Of a DNA stretch of 64,000 bases, positions 1 through 12,404 are shown one piece after another (position 1 is the first letter of the stretch; every line of letters starts with the position of its first letter). Source of the stretch: Plasmodium coatneyi. Its lineage: Eukaryota > Apicomplexa > Aconoidasida > Haemosporida > Plasmodiidae. Below the pieces are notes generated by a model. The model saw nothing but the letters and a program-made list of their open reading frames with translations. It had not been told where the DNA came from and did not search any database. Location of the stretch: the NCBI RefSeq assembly GCF_001680005.1, contig NC_033560.1, forward strand, positions 499,501 through 563,500. The letters are read 5' to 3'. The position numbers and the translations under genes were made by a program.

Positions 1-541
1 CTTCCCAAATGGACGCAATTATAAAGGCAGGGTATGCATTAAGCGGAAGGTTGGTCCCCTACTCGTGCAGGTAAACATACAGAAGTGTCATACGCAGCGG
101 CACGCCTGCTTTAACACGGCAGACACGCTCAGTTAATTCAAACGAAGGACATACAAATGAGCATTAACAAAATGGGGATTTAAAAAGAGTACATATAACG
201 GAAGGGATAAAGACATGACGTGAAAAAAAATGCCACGTAGGTGAAACAGAGAGGTATCGTTAAAAAAGTTGCCTACCCATGGGTCAGCCCACCATTGGCG
301 TAACCTCTTTCGTGAACACACAAATGCGAATTAGACACAGCGAAGGTATTTTGCTAACGAAAGGGCTGCTAATATGGGGGATATGCCAATAGCGATGTCG
401 TTCCTTTCCGCTACTTCCCCCGTTTGTACAACAGTGCAGTGAGGAAAGCATGGGTATTAATGTCGTTCAGCAGACCAAACAACTTGCAGTGCATCTGATC
501 TGCAGGGGATTGTTATATGCTGCCACCCGGAAGAAGAATGC
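1..541. other. Non-coding flank, left edge
   Basis: No convincing gene is visible. The only open frames are short and low in complexity. The stretch lies downstream of the minus-strand gene that ends at 542, so it probably holds that gene's 3' UTR. Confidence 0.5.
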
Positions 542-2154
542 TCAGCGCACATTGTCGCCGTCCCAAAAGACGATCTTATTCCACTGGGTGAGCAAAAGCA
601 TCTTCAATGCCAAGTGAAAAACAGACGAAGCATGGAAAAGCCGAATCGTATTGTAGTGAGGAATGAGCCTCAGTTTTTTGCACCTCACGGATGCTGCCTG
701 TAATTGTGAACAGCGAACACACTGTGGATATAACCTCTGCTTGGTGTCATATAATTTAAAAAATTTTAGTATAGTTCGAAGGAGTTTTCTTTTTTTGTAG
801 TAATGAACCATGTCCTTAATGACTTGTACAGGTGGCTGGTGGTCTCCTATGAACCGGTCGTGGCAACTGACTCCACATGTATGGCAGCCCGTTTCTTTGC
901 AGAAGCTTCTCAGAACTTCTATTTCCCTTTTGGTGGCGTATTTCATGTCTTTGTTTAGGCTCTTCCTCGGGTTGGAGTAGACGCCCGGCATCTTCACGTC
1001 GCTGGGTGAAAATTTATTATACCTGCGGGGGTGGTGGTGATCACGTTGATGGTGAGGCGAGGTAGAAACTACAGTGTTGACCAGTTGGATGGTGTGCCTG
1101 CACTGACACATTCAGCGTGCCCACTTACGTGCCTCCCGATATTTTAAAGAACAAATTAGTCAGCACAAAGTAGCGCAAGTAATTGAAGGTGAATAGACTC
1201 AGCTTGTTGATTCGCGTCAAAACGAACTTCTTGGTGCACTGGTAGAGGAGCTGGTATTTATTTGTCAGCCTGGTGTTTATGTAGTAGTCGGAGCTGTTGT
1301 ATATGATCGTCCTGATGAGGTGCCCTTCGTACTGATTGAAGAGAGCTCGTATGAGGATCGCCTGGACAAACTCGCATGCCACATTTAAGTAATAATTTAC
1401 CAGGTTGAGTTGGAAAAAACCAATCACCCTGGAGACGTAGTTGGACCCACTCACTTCTAAAATGCAGGCCTGCGTCTTTTGCGAAACGATGTTCACGTAG
1501 TGGAACAGGAGGAAGGACGCGGCCAGCTGAACGAGGTACACAACTGCGGGGGGGGAATAAAAGCGGCAACGTTAAGGTAAAAGCGGTAACGCTAAAGTAA
1601 AAAACGGTAACGTTAAATTGTTGGTGTGCAATGAAATGGGTGCTGCGTAGCTAAACTGCTTCTCACACGCGGAGAAACTTACCTAAGAAACGCAACACGA
1701 GCGTGCCGAAAAAACCAACCAGGCCGCGCAAAATGTTATTCCTTATGTAGGTGCCCTCTAGCAGGTAAAACCAGTTGGTTACCACAGACGCTCTGTCCGA
1801 AAGGAACCTAGTCAATAAACGGACCGATAAAATGTCTGATATTTTTGACAGCGACCTCAAGCTAACATATCTCTTCAAAATTTTGGGAGACTCTTTTACA
1901 AAGAAAAAAAATTTTCTACGGTTAAGCTTATGATAGTTTACGCTCTCCAAAGCACGGCAGCTGTTGTATATCAGGTTTACTTCGTTTTTAAAAAAACATT
2001 CACTGCATAACCTCTTCCGAATGTTCTTCCCCTTACTGAATAGGACATTCAGCGGAACATTGTAGCTCTGCTCATTTTTATATATGGACTTTACGAAAAA
2101 TAAATTGATAAAGAATAAAAGCAGCAGGGATAAGAGGATAGAAACGATTTTCAT
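542..2154 (-). CDS. Conserved Plasmodium-type membrane protein, three exons
   Basis: Three exons, read right to left: 2154-1683, 1543-1129 and 1022-542. Introns are GT-AG (donors gtaag; second acceptor preceded by a C-rich tract), phases match, and the product is 455 aa. The N-terminus (MKIVSILLSLLLLFFINLFF) is a signal peptide or signal anchor, and further hydrophobic stretches follow (ILRGLVGFFGTLVLRFLG, then several weaker ones in exon 2). Exon 3 is soluble-looking and basic. It holds C-x2-C-G and C-H-D-R followed by a GDHQPP motif, then C-x2-C further on, so a metal-binding or enzymatic module is possible. I do not recognise the family, and the function is unknown. Base composition is richer and less repetitive than in the island to the right, as expected for a core gene. 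The gene ends at a clear TGA at 542. Confidence 0.75.
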
Positions 2155-2499
2155 CTTTCCGTTCGAGTGGAAGGTCTGTGTTCGAGCATCATTTGTCTAG
2201 GGCCTGCGGGTTGTTCTTTCTCCGTGTCATTGCCGAAATAATTTTCTTCACTTCCGCTACGATTCGTTTCTACCCACCCGTCTCGGGAAATGCCTCAAAA
2301 ATGTCCGAGGGGGAAAAAAAAAAATACAACAAAACCCATAGCGGGTGGGGGGGGCACACTCCCGAGAAGTTGAATGTTTTAAATTAAAACATAATGGCGG
2401 AGAAAGAGTCAGAATGACCATAGAGGAAAAAGTACACGCTTCCCATAGCCTCTCCAAGCGCGGGAGAATATGTATCGCGCGGCGGGAGGAAAATTCGCG

Positions 2500-3545
2500 G
2501 AAAAGTGAAACATCCGGAGAAGCACATTTTACTCAGGCAGTGTGCAGAAAATGCAGTACAAGGCGGCCTGGTGAAAAAAAAAGGCAAGAAAAACGAAAAT
2601 AAAAAAAAAAAAAAAAAGAGAAAAAAATACGAACATATGGGCACATTTGAGGCGTCCATTTCGGCACACCAGTATAACCGAGCCCAAGGAGCCAGTACCC
2701 CCTGCACCCCCCAAAGGCACACATAAGACAAATGGCCGAACTCGGGTGTAATTTTCCAACCAGGTGCACATGACCATTTCTTCTTTGGGCAGAAGGGCTC
2801 GGGAAATTCGTTCGCGCTGACGAGCTGGCGAGTTTGCCAGGCCGCACCTTAGCAGAAGACAAAAAAAAAAAAAAAATAAATAAAAATAAAAGAGTGTTCA
2901 TCAGAAAATACAAAGGCTAAGGGGGAAGGTGATTCACTCCGTGTAGGGTATAGCATGGCGTGAAAAGGAAAGGTCTGAAGCAGAAATATAACTGTCATAA
3001 AACTACTAATATTAAATAATTTTTTTCTTAGGATACATTTTTTCTTTTTCCTTTCATTCTCCTATATTATTCCTTCTTTGAATTATTTAGCATATTAATT
3101 TCTCCTTAGGACTTTCTTCTTTTGTCAACTATTTTAAAAGTTCGTAATGTTCCTTTCCTTCTCTTTTTATATAAATTTTATTTATGTTCTCCTTAAATAT
3201 GTTCTATTTAATTTTATTGCCTTGTGCTTAATACTTCCTACTTATGTATTCCATTTATTTTATAGTAACAGTTTTTGTCTCAAACTATAATTCTTGCATA
3301 ATTGTTGCGGAAGGATTCGTTTTTCATATTTTTTTCCCTTTTTTCCTCCTTTTCCTTTCTTAATTATATATTATTCATGTGCACAATGTACGTGGAATGA
3401 CAGCATTCATTTTACATATGACATTCTGTAAATTATAATAATGTGGAAGGGCATTGTGTACTAATTATAATTTAAGAATGGGTACATTCCATACAATGTA
3501 AAATTCGGAATACGCTGTACGGTGTTTATAACTTTAAGGAGAACG
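2500..3545. repeat. Variant-gene 3' flank block, copy 1 (island left boundary)
   Basis: This is the first of four copies of a ~1-kb block. The others are at 19285-20360, 28388-29389 and 45985-47005. Shared landmarks in order: a CACATTTTACTCAGGCA stretch, an A-run, a GAGCTGGCGAGTTTGCCAGG-like stretch, GAGTGTTCATCAG, an AGGATACATTTTTTC segment, and (not in copy 3) a segment before the tail exon containing GACAGCATTCATTTTACATA. Here the block joins directly to the 5' flank of the core gene at 2154, without the YIF1 remnant found beside the other three copies. It is the 3' flank of KIR A. Open frames inside it shift between copies at homopolymers, so it is not coding. Confidence 0.8.
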
Positions 3546-5961
3546 TTACATACCTTGGTAACTTATATTTCTCTGTCTTCGCTGTTGTTCGTTCCTCCTA
3601 TTATTATTCGTTCTTCTGCTGGTAGATGTTGTAGTAGTATATGAGATGGAACCCTCCGTTGACTCATCCTCCTCAGAATACTCTGTTGAATTGTCCGCTG
3701 AATCGAATGACGAGTCTTCTGTTAAATATTCGTTAGAATCGTCAGATCCAGGATTTATGTTCCGCTCATTGGATCTTCTTTCCCTTCTTCTGTTAGAAGA
3801 AGAGTTACTTCTCCGAGAAAACAATGGTGAGTACTGAATAAAAAAAAAAAAAAAAAGAATGAAAGGGACCATACATAGAAGTTATATATTACCGTACTCC
3901 CTAACATTAACTGCTCAGAAGAGGGAGGAAGGAAGGAAAATAGTGGTACAGCATATTATTATTTGTACTCCTATAATAATTATAATTGTAACCTTATATA
4001 GGAGAAATGTAACGGCACCAATTGCTATTGTTGGAAGTGTGGCAGATACGATTGGGATGGTAGGAATTGCTGTACTTCCAGGTGCACCTACACCTGCAGG
4101 ACCTTCTAAATTCTTATGTTGCCCACTTCCTCCATGTATACCACCAAGCTGCTCAGATGCTTCTTCTTCCTGTCCTTTTACTTTAGTGGATGTTAATGAG
4201 AGATCTGTTCTAGGTTTCTGTGGATCAATTTGTACCGTGTCCTCAGCAGCAGTATGCTTCTGATCAGGTGATTCAGCAGCCTTTCGACCAGGTGGAGGAG
4301 AAGCATCTTGTCTGGAAGCACCTTCTGGAGCAGCTTCCTGACTACCTGTAGCAGGGAGAACAACGGCTTCACCCTCTTTAGGACCTTCTGAAACAGGAGA
4401 TTGAAGGATAAAAGGAGGATTAGTTATGTACGATATGCAACAACTCGAACAACAATGGTGTGTTCACGCACGGGTGAAGCAGTTTCTTCCAGTATGTGTT
4501 TCACATTCCTTTTTCGGAGTAATAATAATAACAATAATACTTTTGGATTATACATATTTGCTACATTCCCTTACTTGCTTCACCCGTTCCACTAGCTACA
4601 CTTCCCTTACCTGGTTCACCTGGTTCACCCTTTACACCTTGTGGACCCTGTGGACCTGCTTCCCCCTTTTCACCTGGTCGTGCTGGTTCGGGTGGTGGTG
4701 GGGGTTGTTGTCCTGGGCCAGGTACCTGATCGGTGAGACTGGAACTGGAGGAAGAACTACTACTAGAAGAGGAGCTGATGCTGGAGGAAGCAGCATCCGG
4801 GCTCTGACCTAAGAGGGGTGCAGGTTTGGTAAAGAGGGAGTTCACACAGGTGGAGGGGGGAGTTGAAATGTGTGTAAAGGCAGTAACTTCTACTGCTGAA
4901 GTTTTTTTATATAAGGTGTATAGTTTTTTTCACTCTATACTTAAGATGTGAATATAGTTTTACTCTATATATAGTGTGTAGTTTCACTCTACTTAAGATG
5001 TAGTTACTTCTACGTGAGGTGTATATAGTTTTTTCACTCGATAACATACTTACCTGGTATAGCTGCTTCAGGTCCTCGACGTCCATTTAAGACAGTTACT
5101 TCTTCTTGTGTAGAGTCACTTCTTGTACTTCCTAAAGTTGGTACTGGCCCAGCAGAGGCTAGAGGGCATGTTAGCTGATCCGGCTTTCTTATTGTCAGAC
5201 CTACCCTATTACCGAACATTGCACTTAATTCTTTATAGCAATCTTCTCCCCCGCCTCTTTTACACCATTTATCAGAACTCGTGTATGTATCTTTAACTTG
5301 CCTTATGTATTCTTCACACCCCCTCTTGCACATATTCTTCGCATCCACTAGTTTAGTTTTTCCACTCTTAATATTAAGAGTGTAATCGTACAATACTTTT
5401 AATTTGTAGAATTGTTCTTTGGTTACTTTGGGACATGTGTAAGGGTAGTTCTCTTCCTTAAAGGTACCGAATATCTCCTTCCTAACAGTGCTCTTCACTT
5501 TATCACATATGTCTCCTATAATACTCGGGAATTCGTGGTCCTTCCCTTCACCCTCCAGTACATTGGATACTTCATTTCCTAACCAATAGTAGAAAGTAAT
5601 ACTGTCGAACGCTCTTGGTTTCGTTTTTCCACATTTACTGTTTACAACACACCAAGCGTCCCGAATTGTCTGTGCTATAGTTTCCCCATTGTTGTATTTA
5701 TCCAGTATCTCCTCTAACTCTTGCTTTTTCTGCATGCACTCATGGTCACCATCGCAGTTAATCGACACTAATTCTTTATTCAGGGCGTCATAGTACGTAT
5801 CATCGGCTATATTACGAGCACTGCAACTCATCTATAAATACAATAAATAATATACATGAGTTACTTCATATGTATATATACATATAGATTTCAATATATT
5901 ACATATATAGTGTACTACATTTGTAATAGTTTCCAGTTTGTTTAGCACTTACCCTTGACAT
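3546..5961 (-). CDS. KIR: KIR-type variant antigen A with collagen-like stalk
   Basis: Five exons: 5961-5953 (M-S-R), 5831-5054, 4808-4611, 4387-3993, 3833-3546. All have GT-AG borders and matching phase, giving 555 aa. Exon 2 is the cysteine-rich PIR-type ectodomain (residues ~4-262) with the family signature FYYWLGNEV. Exon 3 (~263-328) has a serine run, a proline run, then seven Gly-X-Y triplets. Exon 4 is a Pro/Glu/Gly linker ending in one membrane segment (IPIVSATLPTIAIGAVTFLL-YK, ~439-460). Exon 5 is the basic then Ser/Thr/Asp/Glu-rich tail, ending NISYQGM. There is no classical signal peptide, as is usual for PIR proteins. By analogy with the family the protein is probably exported to the infected red-cell surface. 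The end of exon 3 is uncertain, since a second donor lies 40-50 bases further on. 3' flank and tail resemble those of D and E. Confidence 0.85.
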
Positions 5962-8900
5962 TTTTCTTCTTCCTCTCCTGTAATATTCTGAACTATATGA
6001 AATTCCCCTTTTACATGTTCATCCTTTGGTATATACACGTTCCCATCTCCTTTTGGTGCTTACCTTTAATTATTCCTCCTAGTGTTTTATTTATACTTAT
6101 AGTTAGTACTGAATTCTTAGTTCCCCTTAATTATTAATTCTTCCCTTTATAAAATATTATTTATTATAAATCATGATTATATGAATGCACATATATTATT
6201 TATATGTTATTTTATATGTGTTATTCCATATGTAGGAAGTATATATGTGTGATGTATGTGGTTGAACTATATGTGTAAAATATATTAATTCGCTTCATAT
6301 ACAACAAGCTGAGGAAGGGGTAAATATAAATAGATGTATATGTGCCTCCCATACTTAGGCATTCTTCCTTTTTCCTTATTTTTCCTATTACAAAGTTCTA
6401 TTGTACTGCCAATTTCTTCCTTTTTTCTTATTCTCCTTAAAATTTTTTTTTCCTTCAAAAGAAGTTTCAGAATTGAGCACTTCACCCTCTTCCAATATTT
6501 ATAAGTTTAACAATATTTTGCACTGAATGTACATGTTCATATGGGAGAGAAATATGCGAAGGAGCAGAAAAATATATGTGGAATGTGCAAATGTAATTCG
6601 TTCAGAATTTTTATTATTTTTAAAATTTGTTCTTGTTCTTGTTGTTGCTGTCGTTGTTGTGCATTTGGTGTTTCGGTACTTTACATATATAACGGAGGCA
6701 TATATATATGGATATATGTACTCATTCCATATGCATTAATGTTCAATGGTACCTGAACAACTCCATTCCTCCACATATATATTATAATTGCCCTATATTT
6801 AGCATATACAATTTCATCTATTCCCCCCCTTCCTGCATTATCCATAATAAAATTATTGTAATAAATATATCCTATGGAATAACTAAAAAGTAATAAGTGC
6901 TTAAATAATTCTAAAATTAATTATTTCCAAAGAAGTAGGAGGTGCTCACTCCATTTTTATTTCTGCTTTAGGGGATTGAAGATGTTAGGGGGGTTAAGGG
7001 GATTTCAGCAGTTCCCTTTCCCTTTATAACATAATATTTTCAGCATATCCACATAATTGTACATGCATAGTTATTGTACCTTACGGAAATATTTATTGTA
7101 AAATTCGGTAATGATAAGTAATGAAATAAAATGAATATACACCATACAGTGGTACAATCACATTTTTTTTTCCCCTCTTCCCTGGACTCACTGTATGTGA
7201 TATAGGAACAATATGAAAAATATGTAAAGGATGTAAGGAACGCATATAGAAAGGCAAAGAATGAATTGAGTTGTCCTGCACATTATGATCTCAGTTTTAT
7301 ACTTTACATTGTTGAATTAATCAAATGCCCCATCCTTATTCACATAATACTCACAGTATTAAAGAATATTGTATACAATTGCAGTAAAAGCTTATTGTGG
7401 AGTATTTAATACAAAAGGAAAATGGTTATGTAGGTCCCTTCCTATGTATTCAGAATAAATTCCTTATATTTCTCTCTAACTTATTTATTCCGGGGACCAT
7501 TTATCCGCTGCATTTTTCTATATACACTTTGCGAAATAATCCTGTACTTGTCCATATAAGTATACATGGGAGTTCAATTTCTACCATTAAATTCCTTAGT
7601 TGTCAAAATAATAGTGCCCGTACGAATGCATATATATGTGGTAATCACAGTATTCTCTTCTATTATAGGGTGGGTGCTGTTTACCACCCTTACTTTGGAA
7701 GTGTATACATATGTACAGGGAAGAATAATATGCGCGATATATGTATATCAGCTCTCCATAGGAACACCGTGTACGGAACATAAGATTGGAACATTTATAT
7801 GTAGAACACTTAACTTTCTTCTTCTCCCTTATGTAAAACACTGTAGAACCGTACAAGTAGACCATCGTTGCATGGGGATACGAAGCTGGTAGGTTCCACT
7901 ATAAAGGGGGGTTAGAATGGTAACGTCCCATGGACAAATCTTCAGTGTGGATGATCTCACACATGGGTAATATAAGTTCTTCCGCGGTTGTCCTCCCTGG
8001 GTTATAGTTTTCCCCTATAGGCTGTAGTCCCCCCTTCTTTCCATTATGTGGTCCCATATGAGCACTTATAGGAATTATACTCAGGGGCTCAGTTCTTTAA
8101 GGAATTCTCCCCTAAGAATACTTTTTTCTGTATATAACCATACAACTGTGTTAGGAGTGGCTTAGAATAAGTCTCCTTCACTTTAGAGATGTTACTCTTA
8201 ACTTACGCATTCGTACCTTCATGGAGAAATAAGGCATAAGAAGTCCCATTGTTTATTATGATTCTTTAAATATAATTGATCCCTTCCATAATTTGAAAAA
8301 CCTTTCCCTGTAACCTAACCTTGCTACTTTTTTGCCATATTCTCTGTAACAATTATTCTTGAACTTCATCTTTTCTTGTTCCTCCGCTTGAATACCTTAT
8401 TCCAATCTGGAGAACTACAAGGAAAGTACACAATACCCAACAGAACATTTAGTTTACACCTTTAAACTTAAAGGATAAAAATACACCGTAATTTGTAGTG
8501 TAACATTCCCATATTCTATAATAAGTATTTACTTCATTGTATAAGAGCAGGGAAGAATACTATTACAAGTACTGTTGGAGCCACGATCATAACTCCCATG
8601 GTATTTGCGTCTAAATTACCATATACTGTTTATGAAGTATCCGGAACATGTGCAGTGGTGCATGCTTCGCACTTCCCGACTTATTGGAATTATATGATGA
8701 TACCGTGTAAAGGAAAACTTCCACAGTTCGCTCGCTGCCTAAATTTTCCTTCCCCTCGGGGGAAGAGCATACCTCCCAGACCGGACAGTGTAAGAGCCTA
8801 TTAATAAAATACTGTTGCTGATGTTGATAATTTTTCTTAAGAGAGCGTACTCCCTGGGTACGGCGGTGTGGGGATATAAACCCCTTTTCCGGCAGCTATA

Positions 8901-9440
8901 CATGTGTAAGACTTTTCCATTGGGGTCCGCACACAGTTGCTTCCCTCGTTCCCAGTTGAAAATGAATTATTATTTTATTTATTTTTTTTCCATTAACCAC
9001 ACCCTTTGCAGATGATTCCCCCGTGTTTTCTTCTATTCACCAGAACGAATCTTCCAAGAGGTCGTAGAAAAAAAAAAAAAAAACATAGAAAAAGCCAAAT
9101 GAAGATGCGAACCGAGCAGAACTAAGTCGGAGGAACGAGCTATGAGGCAACAGAATTGCTCACGTATGTATGCACAATACACATTTAAAATTTTTTGAAC
9201 ATTTAAAACCAGTCGTGATAGAAGGCTCTTTGTTGAAGTCACCCTACTATAGTGTAGTAGCTAGCTGTGCCGAGCCGCCATGTGCGCATTGCAGCTTCAG
9301 ACTGAAGGGGCAAACATGTGAGCATCCAACTGTACAACCATTCAACCGTCAATACGTTATATCCATGTGAGTGTGTAACTGCGCAAAAGTATACACGAAT
9401 GTCCTGTAACTGTGCTCATGTGTGCTAAAACCTAAAGCTT
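5962..9440. other. Intergenic, upstream of KIR A
   Basis: About 3.5 kb of AT-rich DNA with no supportable gene. Part of it (roughly 6480-6930) resembles DNA upstream of KIR F (roughly 32,500-33,190). Both have a TTCGTTCAGAATTTTTATTA stretch, later an ACTCC(A/C)TAT-like stretch, then a CAACTCCATTCCT-like stretch. This suggests a shared upstream or promoter region ~0.6-1.2 kb from the KIR start. Nothing is recognisable in 7000-9440. Confidence 0.5.
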
Positions 9441-10340
9441 TCCCCCGTCATGCCCCTTTCCTTTTTTCCATTTTTTTTTTTTTTTCTTTTATTTTTTTGT
9501 TTCTCTTTCTTTCCTTTCTTATTTCTTTTTCTTTTAATCTTCTTTTTTCTCCTTTTTTTGTATGCACACTTTAAATGGATACCCCTCCTGAAACAGCTAA
9601 ATATCAGATTACATTATTGTTCTTATACCATAGAAACAGTTAAACAACCAGTCCATATTCTTGTTCTTACACCCTAAAACAGCTAAAGAACAGGCCATAA
9701 TTGTTGTTCTTACACCCTGAAAGAGCTAATTACCAGGTCACATAGCCGTTCATACACCCTAAAAAAGCAGAACACCAAGCCATATTCTTGTTCCTATACC
9801 CCGGAACCTTAAGCTTATGTGCGAAACTTTACACCCTAATTGCGAAATCCTATATCTTCAAGTGTAAAATCCTTATACCCGCAGTGCGAAATCCTACATA
9901 CACACACCGTAAAACGCGAAATCCTACATACAGACCCTAAAATGTAAAATCCTATACACCCCTAAATGCGAAATCCTACACATGCACAACCTAAAATGCG
10001 AAATCCTGTACACAAACACCCCTAAAATGCGAAATCCTACACATACACCCTAAAGTGTGAAATCTTACACATACACACCCTAAAATGCGAAATCCTACAC
10101 ACACACTCCCTAAATTTGCGAAATCCTACACTCCTTTACTCATAAACTCATTTCTTTTTTCTTTTTTCTTTTTTTTTTTTCTTTTTTTTCCTTTTTCTTC
10201 CTTTTTCTTCTTTTTTTTCTCTTCTTGTTTTTTTTTTTTTTTTTTTTTTTTTGTATTAAATTGTTTAAGTGCATGTGTAATTAATATAAGTCTGAAAAGA
10301 AAATTTTTTTTTCAGTTTACACAGGTATTGCTAAAATAAG
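9440..10340. repeat. Pyrimidine tract plus CCCTAAAATGCGAAATCCTAC satellite
   Basis: A T/C-rich stretch (9450-9560) is followed by loose repeats around ACACCCTAAAACAGCTAAA (9580-9780). Then comes a satellite of ~25-35 bp units (9790-10130) built on CCCTAAAATGCGAAATCCTAC-A, and finally a long T-rich run (10140-10260). The satellite unit contains the telomere core CCCTAAA. Its reverse complement forms the block at 26,880-27,330, so the two blocks lie in opposite orientation. Confidence 0.75.
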
Positions 10341-11025
10341 CGTCCCCCCCAAAAAAAAGCGGAAAGCAACGAAATAAGGAGCAACCAAATAAAGAGGAAC
10401 AACCACAAAGAAAAAAGCAGGGGCTTGGCTCTTACTGCTTTTTCTTTTTTTTTTTGCACACAAAGTTGTCCATTTCTAGCGCCCAGCAAGCACATCACAT
10501 CACAATGCACGTTTCTCCTCCTCCCCGCAAAAACAAAAAAGTGTCTTAAAAAAAGAAGTGTTCTTACAAAAAAAAAAAAAAGAAAGGAACTGTGTACACA
10601 ATTACACAAATTTTTACACCATGTCACACATGTGTGCTTCTTCTCCTCCTCCGCAAAAAAAAATAGTGTGTTCTTACAAAAAAAAGAAAAAAAAAGAACT
10701 GTCTATAAAATTTTACCATGTCATACATGTGCCTGTATACGAAAGAGAATCAACATTTTAAGAACAAACATTTGCAGAACAAAAAAAAAAAAAAATTAAA
10801 TTAAATTGAATGGAATGGATTCATAATATTAAAAAAATAAGAAAAAAAATAAAAAAAAAAAAAAGAAGAAAAGGAATGGAGGAAAGTAGTGCCATTCTAC
10901 CCTTCTACATTTTATAAACTACATGATCCGTTATACTTTACGGGTGAAATATTCCGATTTAGGTGTTACATGCGATGATAAAATATATTCCGACGATTCG
11001 CTGTATTTGTTCATCTGGATGATGA
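10341..11025. other. 3' flank of KIR B, A-rich, with orphaned tail codons
   Basis: A-rich DNA with several (A)n runs. Parts around 10,530-10,690 resemble 45,290-45,450 (both contain a TTCTTAC-(A)n run, then GGAACTGTGT, then CACATGTGTGCTTC). At 11025-10966 on the minus strand the reading frame of KIR B continues past its stop to a second TGA, and then to a typical family C-terminus (NIFYHRM plus TAA). Confidence 0.6.
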
Positions 11026-12404
11026 TCATCTTGAGGATGATGTATATGGAATTGAATATTCGGACGAATATGCCGTTGTTAAGGTGTCATCGTCTTCGTC
11101 GTCCTCTGATAGGGTGTTCAAATCATGTCTCAAAGTTGATCTTTTCTTCCTTCTTACACCAGAATGATTATTCTTTTTAAAGAAGAAAGGTTTGTACTTG
11201 TAAAAAAAGTATGCCAAGGTTGGTAATGCTATGGTGGCCAGTGCACCAGACACAGCAGCAGGTGCCACGACACCACCAACAGGACCTTGTTCACCTTCTT
11301 CGTCTTCTTGCCCTTTAGATTGCACCTCTGCTAAGTCTTCATCTTCCTCCTCTACTTCTTCCTCCTCCTTTCCTGAATACAAAGAAAAAAATAAGGACCG
11401 ATGATTCTAGTGTAATGCTTTCTTTCTTTTCCTTTCTTTTTTTTTTCTTCCTTTTTTTTTTAGGACGGTTGTTCCCCGTTAAACGACACTTCCCACATAA
11501 CGAAACCCTTTACTCCTTTTTACTCCTTCTTCCTTTTTATAGGTTCTAGGTTGAAAATATAGTTTGCGCTCCTTACTTATTTTTACATCCTCTTGAGGTT
11601 TTTCTGCACGTGTAGAGTCCTGAGGGCATGCCCATTTTGATTCTCCGTTATCAAAATATTTTCCATATTCTGCAGTAAGTTTTCCACAATATGTACTATG
11701 TTCAATCTCACCGGTACAAGCACTTTTTATACTCTGATATGCTTCCTCAGCTCCCTTTAGGGACTTGTTGCATCCTTCATACGTAAGTAGGCCCCTCCGC
11801 GTTAATTCATCTTTAGCAGTATCATAATTATAGAAAAAGTCGAACAATTCTTTACTCTTCTCGAAAAGGGATTCGCTAATACCAGGGTATTTATCAGTAC
11901 ATATACTCATACTTTTCTGATCCTTGGGGAAACTATCATAAATTGTACCTATTATTTCTGAAAAGTTTTCTTCCTTCCAATTCTGCTTTACCCTGGTACC
12001 TAACCAATAATAGAAGAAGTCCCAAGGCTTACCACCGAGTGGTTCTTTGTCTTGCTGAATTTTAAATGCATTGCACCATCCTCTTGCAATTCTACTCATC
12101 ACAGGCCTAATGTCCATTCCGCTCCTCTTTATTCCTTTTCCTAACGTACTCGCCAACTTGTCTCCGTAATTCTGCATGCTTGCATATTTCCTACACGCAT
12201 TCGCGGTTTCGAACATCCTGTATATGTCCCGTGAGGGCCATGAAGGTGTACTTGGACTAGCCTACAAAATATATAATTGGCACAATATATATGTACGTAC
12301 CCCTCACTCCTTTGCATTATTATTTACCAAACATAAAATATTATATACATAAAGTATAAGTATTCATGTTAGAATAAAAAAGGGAATGGATCCCTTACTG
12401 CCAT
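11026..12404 (-). CDS. KIR: KIR-type variant antigen B, prematurely stopped tail
   Basis: Three exons: 12404-12399 (M-A), 12261-11577, 11372-11026, with matched phases, giving 345 aa. Exon 2 is a single PIR-type ectodomain (residues ~3-230) with the signature FYYWLGTRV and the usual scattered cysteines. Exon 3 begins with an acidic Glu-rich stretch, then one membrane segment (VSGALATIALPTLAYFFYK) and a basic/acidic tail. In the other genes here an intron separates the membrane segment (ending YK) from the tail (starting Y). In B the two are continuous (AYFFYKYKPFF), so an intron has been lost or never existed. The frame stops at TGA (11028-11026). A second in-frame TGA and then a family-typical NIFYHRM end follow, so the gene is shortened by about 20 residues. 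It may still make protein. Confidence 0.8.

Noticed and set aside
2533..2913. Open frames inside the 3' flank block that recur in the four copies
   Set aside because: The frames shift relative to each other at every A-run and no single protein is preserved in all copies. The conservation is of DNA, not of protein.
7397..7892. Overlapping frames between KIR A and KIR B
   Set aside because: No splice pattern, cysteine motif or signature of a variant gene, and no recognisable domain.
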